Positions 22,680 through 30,282 of a stretch of DNA of 31,904 nucleotides are shown here, piece after piece (the first letter of the stretch is position 1; every line of letters starts with the position of its first letter). The position numbers were made by a program, and so were the translations under genes. This stretch comes from Bacillota bacterium. Lineage in GTDB: Bacteria; Bacillota; Dethiobacteria; DTU022. The stretch is from NCBI GenBank assembly GCA_012727685.1, contig JAAYGO010000212.1, positions 1 through 31,904 of the forward strand, in the 5' to 3' direction. The notes under the pieces are model-generated. The model ran no database searches, was not told where the DNA came from, and saw nothing but the letters and a program-made list of their open reading frames with translations.

Positions 22680-23993
22680 TTGAGGCTTTTAACCCGTTTT
22701 TTTGTTAGTCTGGTCCAAAAGTATTTACCGGATCCGTACTTGTTTGCCGTGCTCCTTACTTTTCTTGTCTTTATCGGCGGAATCATCCTCACCGACAGCA
22801 GTCCTTTGGATATGGCGGTTCACTGGGGCAACGGATTCTGGGAGCTACTGACCTTCTCCATGCAGATGGTCCTGGTGCTGGTAACCGGCCACGCTTTGGC
22901 CAACAGCCCCCTGATCCAGAAGTTTTTAAAGTTTATCGCCAGGGCATCGAAAACCCCGGCCAGGGCAATTATCATCACAACCTTTGTGGCAGCAATTGCT
23001 AGCTGGATAAACTGGGGGTTTGGCCTGGTGGTTGGGGCCCTCCTGGGGCGGGAAATGGCCAAGGAAATTAAAGGACTTGATTACCGGCTGCTGATTGCCA
23101 GCGCCTACATGGGATTCCTGGTCTGGCATGGCGGCCTTTCCGGCTCAATCCCGCTGGCCCTGGCTACCGAAACTGACTGGTCTTATGAAATCACCGGCGG
23201 GATCATGGTCGGAGATACAATTTTCTCCACCCAGACCCTGGCGATCGCCATTGTATTAATCCTCACTTTGCCGATCCTGGCCCGGTTGATGATGCCTAAA
23301 GAAAACGAGGTTGTGGCGATCGATCCGGAGTTGCTCAAAGCATCGGAGGTCAAGCAAGAAAAGTTCATCCCCGCCACCCCGGCTGAAAAAGTGGAAAACA
23401 GTTGGATAATTTCTCTAATCCTTTTTGTGGGAGCCGTCATCTTCCTGGTTCACTATTTCTCTGGAGGCGGGACCCTTAACTTAAACATCGTCAACTTCAT
23501 CTTCTTGTTTGCCGGCATCGCCCTGCACGGGACACCGCGGCGTTATATTATGGCCCTCTACAGCGCCGTAAAAAACGCTGGCGGGATCATCCTGCAGTTT
23601 CCCTTCTATGCCGGCATTATGGGCATGATGACCAGCTCCGGCCTGGCCGCCGTAATTACCAACTGGTTTGTCTCCTTCTCCACAGCCTATACCCTGCCAT
23701 TTTTCTCATTTATCAGCGGCGGTATCATCAACATCTTTGTTCCTTCCGGCGGCGGGCAGTGGGCCGTGCAAGGCCCGATCATGCTGCCGGCTGCCCAGGC
23801 CCTGGGTGCCGATCTGGCTAAGACGGCAATGGGGATCGCCTGGGGAGACGCATGGACCAATATGATCCAACCGTTCTGGGCCTTGCCGGCTTTGGGGATT
23901 GCCGGGTTAAACGCGCGAGACATCATGGGCTACTGTATCATGGCCTTGCTCTTCAGCGGCATTATTATTTCCCTGGGGATGCTCCTGCTCTAG
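22680..23993 (+). CDS. atoE: AtoE-type short-chain fatty acid transporter
   Basis: A polytopic membrane protein of 437 residues, family TIGR00366 (AtoE, short-chain fatty acid uptake). Signatures: WGNGFWELLTFSMQMVLVLV, GHALANSP, SWINWGFGLVVGALLGREM, YMGFLVWHGGLSGSIPL and the late FVPSGGGQWAVQGPIMLPAA, with about ten membrane segments. I chose TTG 22680-22682 because GGGAGGTG at 22666-22673 leaves 8 nt; a GTG at 22671 would overlap that site. It is consistent with butyrate or acetoacetate uptake feeding the acyl-CoA module at 4756-8108, although the genes are not adjacent. It follows the importer terminator, so it has its own promoter, not clearly seen. Confidence 0.92.
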   Translation: MRLLTRFFVSLVQKYLPDPYLFAVLLTFLVFIGGIILTDSSPLDMAVHWGNGFWELLTFSMQMVLVLVTGHALANSPLIQKFLKFIARASKTPARAIIITTFVAAIASWINWGFGLVVGALLGREMAKEIKGLDYRLLIASAYMGFLVWHGGLSGSIPLALATETDWSYEITGGIMVGDTIFSTQTLAIAIVLILTLPILARLMMPKENEVVAIDPELLKASEVKQEKFIPATPAEKVENSWIISLILFVGAVIFLVHYFSGGGTLNLNIVNFIFLFAGIALHGTPRRYIMALYSAVKNAGGIILQFPFYAGIMGMMTSSGLAAVITNWFVSFSTAYTLPFFSFISGGIINIFVPSGGGQWAVQGPIMLPAAQALGADLAKTAMGIAWGDAWTNMIQPFWALPALGIAGLNARDIMGYCIMALLFSGIIISLGMLLL

Positions 23994-24020
23994 GGATTAG
24001 GCTTCACTTTCCGAATGTTA

Positions 24021-24064
24021 AAAGGGGCTGTCCTTAAAATCGGCAAGGACAGTCCCCTTTTTTT
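24021..24064 (+). terminator. Intrinsic terminator of the atoE gene
   Basis: AAAGGGGCTGTCCTT (24021-24035) pairs with AAGGACAGTCCCCTTT (24045-24060) with one bulge, followed by a run of T. A related sequence of similar composition forms the opposite-strand terminator at 24171-24207. Confidence 0.92.
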
Positions 24065-24170
24065 GTTAGTTTGGATTCATTTGATATGGATATGGTTGGA
24101 AGATTACTCTACCGTTTTCTTTTTCCATGCTTCAATTCTAGCCTAATTGCGTTTTTACCTTTGCCCATCT

Positions 24171-24207
24171 AAAAATGGAAGGAGCTATCCTTTTAGGACA
24201 GCCCCTT
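24171..24207 (-). terminator. Terminator of the NSS transporter operon
   Basis: On the minus strand, AAGGGGCTGTCCT (24207-24195) pairs with AGGATAGCTCCTT (24191-24179), 13 bp including two GU pairs and a 3-nt loop. It is followed by CCATTTTT, a weak U-tract. Confidence 0.65.
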
Positions 24208-24218
24208 ACTCTATGGTT

Positions 24219-24323
24219 CTATTTAAAGCCTTTCCCCTTCAGGGCGACAGATATAAAATAAATTGTTCCGCCCCAGAAGACCGCAATTCCAACTAACAGC
24301 ATTACCCATGCGCCTGCTGACAT
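24219..24323 (-). CDS. MetS-type small subunit of the NSS transporter
   Basis: A 34-residue single-pass membrane peptide, MSAGAWVMLLVGIAVFWGGT, then IYFISVALKGKGFK, ending in TAG. ATG lies 6 nt after GAGGTG. It starts 40 bp downstream of the transporter stop in the same direction. Bacterial NSS transporters of the MetP type are often followed by such a tiny subunit (MetS), which has the same short N-terminus, one membrane helix with a WGG motif, and a basic tail. It is too short for standard gene prediction. Probably needed for activity or stability of the partner. Confidence 0.85.
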   Translation of the reverse strand: MSAGAWVMLLVGIAVFWGGTIYFISVALKGKGFK

Positions 24324-24363
24324 ACTATTCACCTCGTTAGATCGTATTCCCAATCAGACTAAC

Positions 24364-25854
24364 TCAGCTCTGCTCCTCCACGAATTCATCGGCTTCCTTG
24401 GCGGTTTTTAACTTGCTGAAGATAAAAGCGACTATCGGCAGAAGAATCACCATGGCCCAGCCGACATTAAGCGCCCACTGGGGATAACCGCCATAGGGCT
24501 CCTTGATATCAATGATCAGGTTAAATACCAGGATGAAGATCAGAGCAGCAGGGGTCAGGTACTTGACACAGAAATCAAACCATTTACCAACCTTAATTTC
24601 AGAGAGCCCGTTGACGTGATCGCGGATCTTTTGCGGTCCGATTATCCAGCCGATCGCAATGCATTCTACCAGGCCGACCACGATCAGGCCATAACCGTTA
24701 ACGAACTTGTCGACAATATCAAGCCAGTGCAGGCCGCCGTTGGTCACAAAAACGAGACCAATCAGGAAGCCCGGCAGGGAAACAATGGCCAACGCAGTAC
24801 CACGCGAGAGGTTCCACTTGTCCATCACCGCGCCGACGCATCCCTCAACCAGGGAGAACTGTGAATCGATGGCCAGGGTGATTAACAGTAGGAAGAAAAT
24901 CACGCCAAAGGCAGCCGCGCCAGGTAGAAGGTTGATCACCTGCGGGAAAACCATAAAGGCAAGCCCAATCCCGCCGCTGCCGGCCACATCGGCTACAGCC
25001 GCACCCTGTTGCGCGGCCATGTAACCAACCGTGCTGAAGATCGCCAGGCCGGCCAGGAAGGCAATTCCCGCATCGGCCAACGAAGCGATAAAAACGTTGT
25101 TGGAAAGCTCGGCATCGCGGGGCAGGTAGCTAGCGTAGGCAATGAGCACGCCCATCCCGAGACTTAAGGAAAAGAACACCTGGCTGTAAGCATCTCTCCA
25201 GACTGTCAAATCGGCTAAAGCGGCAAAATTGGGGCTCAGGTAGTAATCAAGGCCGGCCAGTGCTCCCTCGAGGGTAATACCGCGGATAGAGAGGATAATG
25301 AGCAGAATAACCGGTGCGATCGCTGTAAATACAACCACCTTGCCGAGCCCGGTAACACCGCTGCGGATAATGGCTATAACCATAATCCAGCCGATCACAA
25401 ATGCAATCAATACCGGAACATTGAGACCGCCGAGGATATGCGGGCCTTCGGAAACTCTAAGGAAATTTAAGAAAAACCCGGTAGTGTCGTCTCCCCAGGC
25501 CAGAGTAAGCGCGTGCACCAGATAGTTAATCGCCCAGGCCAAAACCACGCCGTAATAGGTAATGATCACAAAGGAGGCGGCATTACCCCACCAGCCTACC
25601 ATTTCCAGTTTTTTATTGGCGCGCCGGTAAGCAATCGGGGGTGCTCCCAGAAATTTATGACCGATTCCAAATTCCAACATCATCAAGGGAATACCTGCCG
25701 TTAATAGGGCAAAAATATAAGGAATTAAAAAAGCCCCTCCACCATTCTGAGCAACCATGTAGGGAAAACGCCAGGCGTTACCCAGACCAACCGCCGATCC
25801 CAGCACTGCGAAAACAAACGCGCCGCGCCAGGACCAGTTTTCTCTCTTCTTCAA
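24364..25854 (-). CDS. Sodium-dependent neurotransmitter-symporter (NSS) family amino acid transporter
   Basis: 496 residues with a LeuT-type fold and 11-12 membrane segments. TM1 contains GSAVGLGNAWRFPYMVAQNG, the unwound sodium/substrate site, with GGGAFLIPY after it. TM6 contains the SLSLGMGVLIAYASYLP region. TM8 contains LAIDSQFSLVEG with Ser/Asp of the sodium site. The start is TTG 25852-25854 (MKKRENWSWRG) with AAGGAGGG upstream. The accompanying MetS-type peptide suggests a methionine/alanine-like or aromatic substrate, but this cannot be fixed. The upstream leader has a structured element sharing a 10-mer with the ABC importer leader. Confidence 0.94.
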   Translation of the reverse strand: MKKRENWSWRGAFVFAVLGSAVGLGNAWRFPYMVAQNGGGAFLIPYIFALLTAGIPLMMLEFGIGHKFLGAPPIAYRRANKKLEMVGWWGNAASFVIITYYGVVLAWAINYLVHALTLAWGDDTTGFFLNFLRVSEGPHILGGLNVPVLIAFVIGWIMVIAIIRSGVTGLGKVVVFTAIAPVILLIILSIRGITLEGALAGLDYYLSPNFAALADLTVWRDAYSQVFFSLSLGMGVLIAYASYLPRDAELSNNVFIASLADAGIAFLAGLAIFSTVGYMAAQQGAAVADVAGSGGIGLAFMVFPQVINLLPGAAAFGVIFFLLLITLAIDSQFSLVEGCVGAVMDKWNLSRGTALAIVSLPGFLIGLVFVTNGGLHWLDIVDKFVNGYGLIVVGLVECIAIGWIIGPQKIRDHVNGLSEIKVGKWFDFCVKYLTPAALIFILVFNLIIDIKEPYGGYPQWALNVGWAMVILLPIVAFIFSKLKTAKEADEFVEEQS

Positions 25855-25893
25855 TGATTAGTCCCTCCTTGAAAATAAATATAATGTATTGAT

Positions 25894-25945
25894 TTATGCT
25901 GCCCTACCGTCCTACAGCCCACCTCCTTAGTAGTCCACAGCATAA
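25894..25945 (-). promoter_or_regulatory. Structured leader element ahead of the NSS transporter
   Basis: On the minus strand, TTATGCTG (25945-25938) and CAGCATAA (25901-25894) form an 8-bp stem around 36 nt containing TAG-GACGG-TAG (25916-25904...), close to the second stem arm. AGGACGGTAG (25913-25904) is identical to 19503-19512 in the ABC importer leader. Its position about 40 nt before the start suggests control of translation or transcription. It matches no riboswitch class known to me. Confidence 0.45.
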
Positions 25946-26048
25946 AAAATATTAAACAAATAGATTCTTTAAATGAGCCCAATTTCCTTCTTTTATGGCA
26001 TAGATTTTTATAGATTTTTATGCTATTTCCAGAACGAAGCTATGGATC

Positions 26049-26076
26049 AAAAACGCCCGGGAAAAGTCCTCGGGCG
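26049..26076 (-). terminator. Intrinsic terminator of tRNA-Ala
   Basis: CGCCCG (26054-26059) and CGGGCG (26071-26076) form the stem, with five T following on the minus strand. It begins 3 nt past the tRNA. Confidence 0.85.
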
Positions 26077-26079
26077 GTG

Positions 26080-26155
26080 TGGTGGACGTGAGGGGACTCG
26101 AACCCCTGACCTCCTGAATGCGAACCAGGCGCTCTCCCAACTGAGCTACACGCCC
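26080..26155 (-). tRNA. tRNA-Ala (anticodon CGC)
   Basis: 76 nt with encoded CCA. The acceptor GGGCGTG/CACGTCC includes the G3:U70 wobble that marks alanine tRNA. D arm AGCTCAGTTGGGAGAGC. Anticodon stem CCTGG/TCAGG with loop TTCGCAT gives CGC. T arm GGGGTTCGAGTCCCC. Confidence 0.96.
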
Positions 26156-26166
26156 ATGCAAGAGCT

Positions 26167-26195
26167 ATTATAGCAAATCGGCGGGCGCAAGGCAA
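26167..26195 (-). promoter_or_regulatory. Promoter of tRNA-Ala
   Basis: On the minus strand, TTGCCT (26195-26190), 17-bp spacer and a perfect TATAAT (26172-26167) preceded by TGC (extended -10). It ends 11 bp before the tRNA 5' end. Confidence 0.8.
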
Positions 26196-26304
26196 TACCA
26201 AGCGATCACTTGCTTTATAATCGTCCCGAAAAGGAGACACGGTTCAGCGGAGAACAATACTATACTTTGAAGAGGCACTATGAGCGGGAGAGCACTATTT
26301 TATG

Positions 26305-26347
26305 TAAAATAAAAGAATCCGGCGCCATTGCTGGTTGCCGAATCCTT
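26305..26347 (-). terminator. Intrinsic terminator of the acetyl-CoA acetyltransferase gene
   Basis: On the minus strand, AAGGATTCGGC (26347-26337) pairs with GCCGGATTCTT (26323-26313), 11 bp including two GU pairs, followed by TTATTTT. Confidence 0.8.
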
Positions 26348-26381
26348 TTTCCAGTCCAGGCGGACCAGTGGCAAGGCCGTT

Positions 26382-27560
26382 TTACGGCCGTTCTACACAG
26401 CAGGCAATGCCCTGACCGCCGCCGATGCAGAGAGTGGCCAGGCCGCGGTGGGCGCCACGCCTCTTCATTTCATAGAGCAGCGTCACCAGGATCCGGGCGC
26501 CGCTGGCGCCAATGGGGTGCCCGATGGCGATGGCGCCGCCGTTAACGTTGACAATGGCCGGATCCAGGTCCAGTTCACGCATTACATAAAGCGACTGCAC
26601 GGCAAAGGCCTCATTTGCTTCAATCAGTTCTAAATCGGTCGTGCTCCATCCCGCGGCCGCCAGAGCCTTACGGGTGGCAGGAACCGGCCCGGTACCCATC
26701 ACCGCCGGATCTACACCGGCCGAAGCATAACTCCGAATGAAAGCGAGCGGCTCAAGGTTCAGCTGCCGCGCCTTCTCTAAGCTCATCACCAGCACTGCCG
26801 TAGCATTGTCGTTTATCCCCGAGGCATTTCCGGCTGTAACCGTCCCATCCTTTTTAAACGCCGGGCGCAATGCGCTCAGGGCTTCCAGGGAGGTGCGACG
26901 CGGGTGTTCATCCACCGCAAAAACCTTCGGATCGCCCTTGCGCTGCGGAACCTTTACCGGAACAATCTCATCTTCAAAGCGGCCGCCCTCGATCGCCGCA
27001 AAAGCCTTTTCCTGGCTGGAGAGGGCAAAACGGTCCTGTTCCTCACGGGATATTCCGAAACGGGAAGCGATATTCTCCGCGGTAATACCCATATGGTAAT
27101 TACCAAAAGCGCACCACAAACCGTCCCTGATCATCAGGTCAACGCATTGACCGTCTCCCATGCGCATGCCCCAACGCGCACCGCCAAGTAAATAGGGAGC
27201 TGCACTCATATTTTCCGTGCCGCCGGCAACCACAATTTCCGCATCTCCCGCCCTGATTGCTGCGGCCGCCATGGTTACGCTTTTTAGTCCGGACCCACAG
27301 ACCTTGTTGATTGTTGTACAGGGGACAGTATCCGGTAAACCGGCCTGCAGGGCAGCCTGGCGGGCCACATTTTGCCCCAATCCCCCCTGGAGGACACAGC
27401 CCATGATCACCTCATCCACCGCTACCGGATCTAATGCGCTCTTTTCCAGCACCGCCCTGATCACGATGCTGCCCAGAGTCACGGCGGAGACATCCCGTAA
27501 AGAACCGCCGAAGGTCCCGACAGCCGTACGCACGGCACCGGCAATAACGACCTCTTTCAT
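26382..27560 (-). CDS. Acetyl-CoA acetyltransferase (classical thiolase)
   Basis: 392 residues, normal biosynthetic/degradative thiolase length. Nucleophile Cys88 in NKVCGSGLKS, NEAFAVQSLYVMR with the second active-site Asn, His348 in GHPIGASGARILVTLLYE, and Cys378 in CIGGGQGIA, plus GGTENMSAAPYL. All catalytic elements are intact, in contrast to the variant at 6915-8108. ATG with TAGGAGG. Monocistronic, ending in its own terminator. Interconverts acetoacetyl-CoA and two acetyl-CoA; probable partner of the hydroxyacyl-CoA dehydrogenase fusion and of AtoE-imported acids. Confidence 0.96.
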   Translation of the reverse strand: MKEVVIAGAVRTAVGTFGGSLRDVSAVTLGSIVIRAVLEKSALDPVAVDEVIMGCVLQGGLGQNVARQAALQAGLPDTVPCTTINKVCGSGLKSVTMAAAAIRAGDAEIVVAGGTENMSAAPYLLGGARWGMRMGDGQCVDLMIRDGLWCAFGNYHMGITAENIASRFGISREEQDRFALSSQEKAFAAIEGGRFEDEIVPVKVPQRKGDPKVFAVDEHPRRTSLEALSALRPAFKKDGTVTAGNASGINDNATAVLVMSLEKARQLNLEPLAFIRSYASAGVDPAVMGTGPVPATRKALAAAGWSTTDLELIEANEAFAVQSLYVMRELDLDPAIVNVNGGAIAIGHPIGASGARILVTLLYEMKRRGAHRGLATLCIGGGQGIACCVERP

Positions 27561-27820
27561 CGGTTTTTCCTCCTAAGCTTATTGATTATAAGATTATACT
27601 GCAGTCTCGTTCCCAAATATGCTTTGAGCTTATACTTCGACCTTTAATTAATACCATCCTTCTTCCAAACTGAACCAAGCTGTTTAGACAGCAAGGCGTA
27701 TTTGCCGTCTTAAAAGAGATATTTCAGCGCTTGGTGAGCGCGGATCGGCAAAAAAACACCTTTAGCTGTCCCATATCAGCATTTTTAACTACAGCAGCAT
27801 ATTATTTAAGGAGGTGTTTA

Positions 27821-28963
27821 ATGATCATGAATAATGAAAGCCGGCCGGCCAAACCGGTGCTGATCGGGGTTTTATTGAATCACAAAAAATTAATTCATAC
27901 GGCCAATCCAAGTTTGATGCGCCTCAAAATGCTGGACCAGGCCAACGATCAAGCCAATACGGTCATCTTTCTTTTTTGCCTGGAAGACGTCCTCTACGAC
28001 CGCGAGATGATCAGCGGCTACTATTATGATCGCGCCTCAGGGCGCTGGCGAAATAAGCTTTTTCCTTTGCCCGATGTATTATACTTCCGGGGCGCGGCTG
28101 CCGGCTACCCCAGAGCAAAATTTCAGCGGTTTGAAAAAATGACAGGCGAAAAAAATATCCGCAAAATTAACACCCTGGTAGCATTCAACAAGTGGGAACT
28201 GCATAAGGTTTTAAGCGCTAATGAAACCATTGCACCGCATCTGCCCGGGACCGTCCTTTATCAAGGCCAGCCCCATGTGATCCTGCAAATGCTGCAGCGA
28301 TACGGCAAGGTTTATCTGAAAGCCTGCCTGGGGAGGCAGGGAAAGCAGGTCATGCAGGTGAGGCAGCTAACCAGGGACTATTTTGAATACCGCTACTATA
28401 TAAATAAGCTATATGCTCACCGGGTCTCTTTCTACAGGTTGTTCCAGTTAATTGACCGTTTTTTCCAGGGGAAAAGTTTTATCGTGCAGCAACCGATCGA
28501 CCTCATCGCATTGGGTGAGCAAAAAATAGACCTGCGGGCGGAGCTGCAGCGCAACAGCAAGGGTGAGCTGGAGATCGTGGCCATACCGGTGCGGGTCGGA
28601 AAGAAGAATGCACCGATCACCACCCACTCGGCCAGCTACTGTTTTGAAGAATTTTTCCTCAACCAGCTCGGCTACAGCACCGCGGAATTGCGATCGCTTA
28701 AAGAGCGCCTGCGAACGCTGCTGTTTGCCCTTTATGAAACCATTGAAAGCCACTACGGTCCCTTTGGCGAGATCGGCATTGATCTAGGGTTGGACAATGC
28801 AGGTAAAATCTGGTTTATTGAGGCAAACGCCCAGCCTGCCAAAGTATCGTTGATGGGAGCGTACGATCACCATGTCATTTCCAGGGCTTTTGCCAATCCG
28901 GTGGAATATGCCCTTTTTTTGGCGGGCTCCGGCCAGCCGCAAGGGATCCTGAACTTCAGTTAA
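27821..28963 (+). CDS. YheC/YheD-family ATP-grasp protein (spore coat associated), long form
   Basis: 380 residues. N-terminal ~120 residues with IGVLLNHKKLI and LPDVLYFRGAAAGY, then an ATP-grasp domain: KVYLKACLGRQGKQVMQVRQ, SFIVQQPIDLIALGEQKIDL, RAELQRNSKGELEIVAIPVR, and the metal-binding end GEIGIDLGLDNAGKIWFIEA with NAQPAK. ATG 27821 follows a perfect AAGGAGGTG; an in-frame extension upstream to 27731 lacks a site. In Bacillus this family is linked to the endospore coat, so it hints at sporulation. The substrate that is ligated is not known. Convergent with a shorter relative 9 bp away. Confidence 0.88.
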   Translation: MIMNNESRPAKPVLIGVLLNHKKLIHTANPSLMRLKMLDQANDQANTVIFLFCLEDVLYDREMISGYYYDRASGRWRNKLFPLPDVLYFRGAAAGYPRAKFQRFEKMTGEKNIRKINTLVAFNKWELHKVLSANETIAPHLPGTVLYQGQPHVILQMLQRYGKVYLKACLGRQGKQVMQVRQLTRDYFEYRYYINKLYAHRVSFYRLFQLIDRFFQGKSFIVQQPIDLIALGEQKIDLRAELQRNSKGELEIVAIPVRVGKKNAPITTHSASYCFEEFFLNQLGYSTAELRSLKERLRTLLFALYETIESHYGPFGEIGIDLGLDNAGKIWFIEANAQPAKVSLMGAYDHHVISRAFANPVEYALFLAGSGQPQGILNFS

Positions 28964-28972
28964 GCCGGCTGG

Positions 28973-29698
28973 CTATTTATTCACTATAATTCTGTGATAC
29001 TGATCTACGCGTTTATCACCCTTGGGAAACTGCGGTCTGGTATTAACTTCTAAAATCCAGGGGCGGCCTTCCTGATCCAGGGCAAAATCAACTCCCAGCT
29101 CGCGCAGGCCGCTATATTTCTTATTCAGGGCGGCGGCGGCTCGTTCGCCCAGGTAGATCAACTTATCGGTCAGCTTCACGACCTTTCTTCTTTTCAAACC
29201 GGCTCGTGCCAATCCTTCTTTGAAATTTACAAGGGTTCCACCGCTGTGCAGGTTGGTCACAATCTTGCCCGGGGCGGCGATCTTGACCAAAAGCCCGGTT
29301 ACTTCCCACTTGTTGAATGGTTTTTGAATATGAACGCGTAGATCGATCGGGGATGATTTTACGCGCAGCAGTTTAATACCCTGCTGGACAATACTTTTTT
29401 TGACCTGCATAACCCCGGCCAGATATGCTCTAACAGCGTCAAAGGTCATGTTATCCTGGATATGGGTCTTGTAATGAACCCGGTAACGACCATCCTTGTT
29501 GAGCTGGACGGCGACCACCCTTTCTCCACCCCGGCCTTTGTCCGGCTTAACATAAACCAGGGTATGATCCTTTAACATTCTCTCCAGGTTTTCCGGGCTA
29601 TAAAATACTGTTTCCGGGAGATATGGAACGAGCTCCGGATCCTGTAATAAGGCTGACAGTTTCGCCATCTTGCTTCGGACAACCTGATATGGAGCCAA
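28973..29698 (-). CDS. YheC/YheD-family ATP-grasp protein, short form
   Basis: 241 residues, essentially only the ATP-grasp domain. LVYVKPDKGRGGERVVAVQL, KKSIVQQGIKLLRVKSSPID, LRVHIQKPFNKWEVTGLLVK, NLHSGGTLVNF and the metal-binding GVDFALDQEGRPWILEVNTR with PQFPKG. It lacks the N-terminal ~120 residues of its convergent neighbour at 27821-28963. It starts with TTG 29698, 7 nt after GAAGGAGGA. It could ligate an amino acid-like or phospho-activated substrate in spore coat formation, by analogy with the family. Upstream, CATAGTATA at about 29795-29803 on the minus strand is only loosely like a sporulation sigma -10 box. Confidence 0.87.
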   Translation of the reverse strand: MAPYQVVRSKMAKLSALLQDPELVPYLPETVFYSPENLERMLKDHTLVYVKPDKGRGGERVVAVQLNKDGRYRVHYKTHIQDNMTFDAVRAYLAGVMQVKKSIVQQGIKLLRVKSSPIDLRVHIQKPFNKWEVTGLLVKIAAPGKIVTNLHSGGTLVNFKEGLARAGLKRRKVVKLTDKLIYLGERAAAALNKKYSGLRELGVDFALDQEGRPWILEVNTRPQFPKGDKRVDQYHRIIVNK

Positions 29699-29960
29699 TC
29701 AGAAATCCTCCTTCACTAAATTTATAATTACGGCGATGCCGCTCCTGTTTGCGGTCCATACCGCCAGCAGAATAGAACCTGCTGTTACAATCTTATACTA
29801 TGCTTGATAGATCAATCTCTTTACACCTAATATATGTCCAAAGGCACACTTTGCGACTGATCAGCATGCCATTTTTTCCATTATTTGCGGCCGGCAAAAT
29901 CGCGGGCGTTCACGGTTGGGACATTGCGGGGTGAGCGCGGGGATAGGAGTGGGGAGCCAC
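29699..29960. other. Intergenic region without a supported gene
   Basis: Between the short YheC/D gene and the terminator of the corrinoid operon. It holds the TTG-gene ribosome site and a small palindrome TTGATCTATCAA near 29804-29815. An open frame on the minus strand across 29881-30066 has no family likeness and overlaps the terminator. Confidence 0.5.
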
Positions 29961-30066
29961 AAAAAAAAGTGGCTTCAAAGGGGGGATGCATCAGCCTTGC
30001 CTTAAGCTGGCCTTCAAGCTGGCCGGTCAAGGGCTCTCGGCGCTGATGTAAAAGCTTTGAAGCCAC
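29961..30066 (-). terminator. Large nested terminator hairpin of the corrinoid methyltransferase operon
   Basis: Perfect 12-bp arms GTGGCTTCAAAG (29969-29980) and CTTTGAAGCCAC (30055-30066) enclose a second stem (CATCAGC 29989-29995 with GCTGATG 30042-30048) and shorter GGCC/CCTT pairings. On the minus strand the outer stem runs into eight T (29968-29961). The size (~100 nt) exceeds a normal terminator, so an embedded small RNA is possible. It lies 58 nt beyond the 47-residue gene. Confidence 0.7.
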
Positions 30067-30123
30067 AGTTTAGCAAAATCGGTTCAAGGATTAATTAATT
30101 AATTCTGCGCTACCTTAAATTCC

Positions 30124-30267
30124 TTACATCACTAAATCGAGCACAAAATTAAAAACCATATCTTCGTATTTTTGTATTTTCGGGGCAATCACTTCTTCCG
30201 GTTTATCCGCCAGTTCGGGATGCTTTTCCTTGTATTCTTCCCAGCTTGTATAATACTTGGAACGCAA
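30124..30267 (-). CDS. Small acidic protein of the corrinoid methyltransferase operon (unknown)
   Basis: 47 residues from TTG 30265-30267, 7 nt after GGAGGAGG, to TAA 30124-30126: LRSKYYTSWEEYKEKHPELA, then DKPEEVIAPKIQKYEDMVFN, then FVLDLVM. It is 15 bp downstream of the methyltransferase gene on the same strand and the last gene before the terminator. It is acidic, probably helical, with a hydrophobic C-terminus; no family recognised. Its strong ribosome site and tight spacing argue that it is translated. It may be a partner or chaperone of the methyltransferase. Confidence 0.65.
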   Translation of the reverse strand: MRSKYYTSWEEYKEKHPELADKPEEVIAPKIQKYEDMVFNFVLDLVM

Positions 30268-30282
30268 AGGAAATCCTCCTCC

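Noticed and set aside
25973..26240. Open frames crossing the tRNA-Ala (GREGTRTPDLLNANQALSQL on plus, SSVGRAPGSHSGGQGFESPH on minus)
   Set aside because: Translated tRNA gene on either strand; typical annotation artefacts.
29881..30066. A 61-codon open frame across the large hairpin
   Set aside because: It coincides with the terminator stem and has no protein-like conservation signal.
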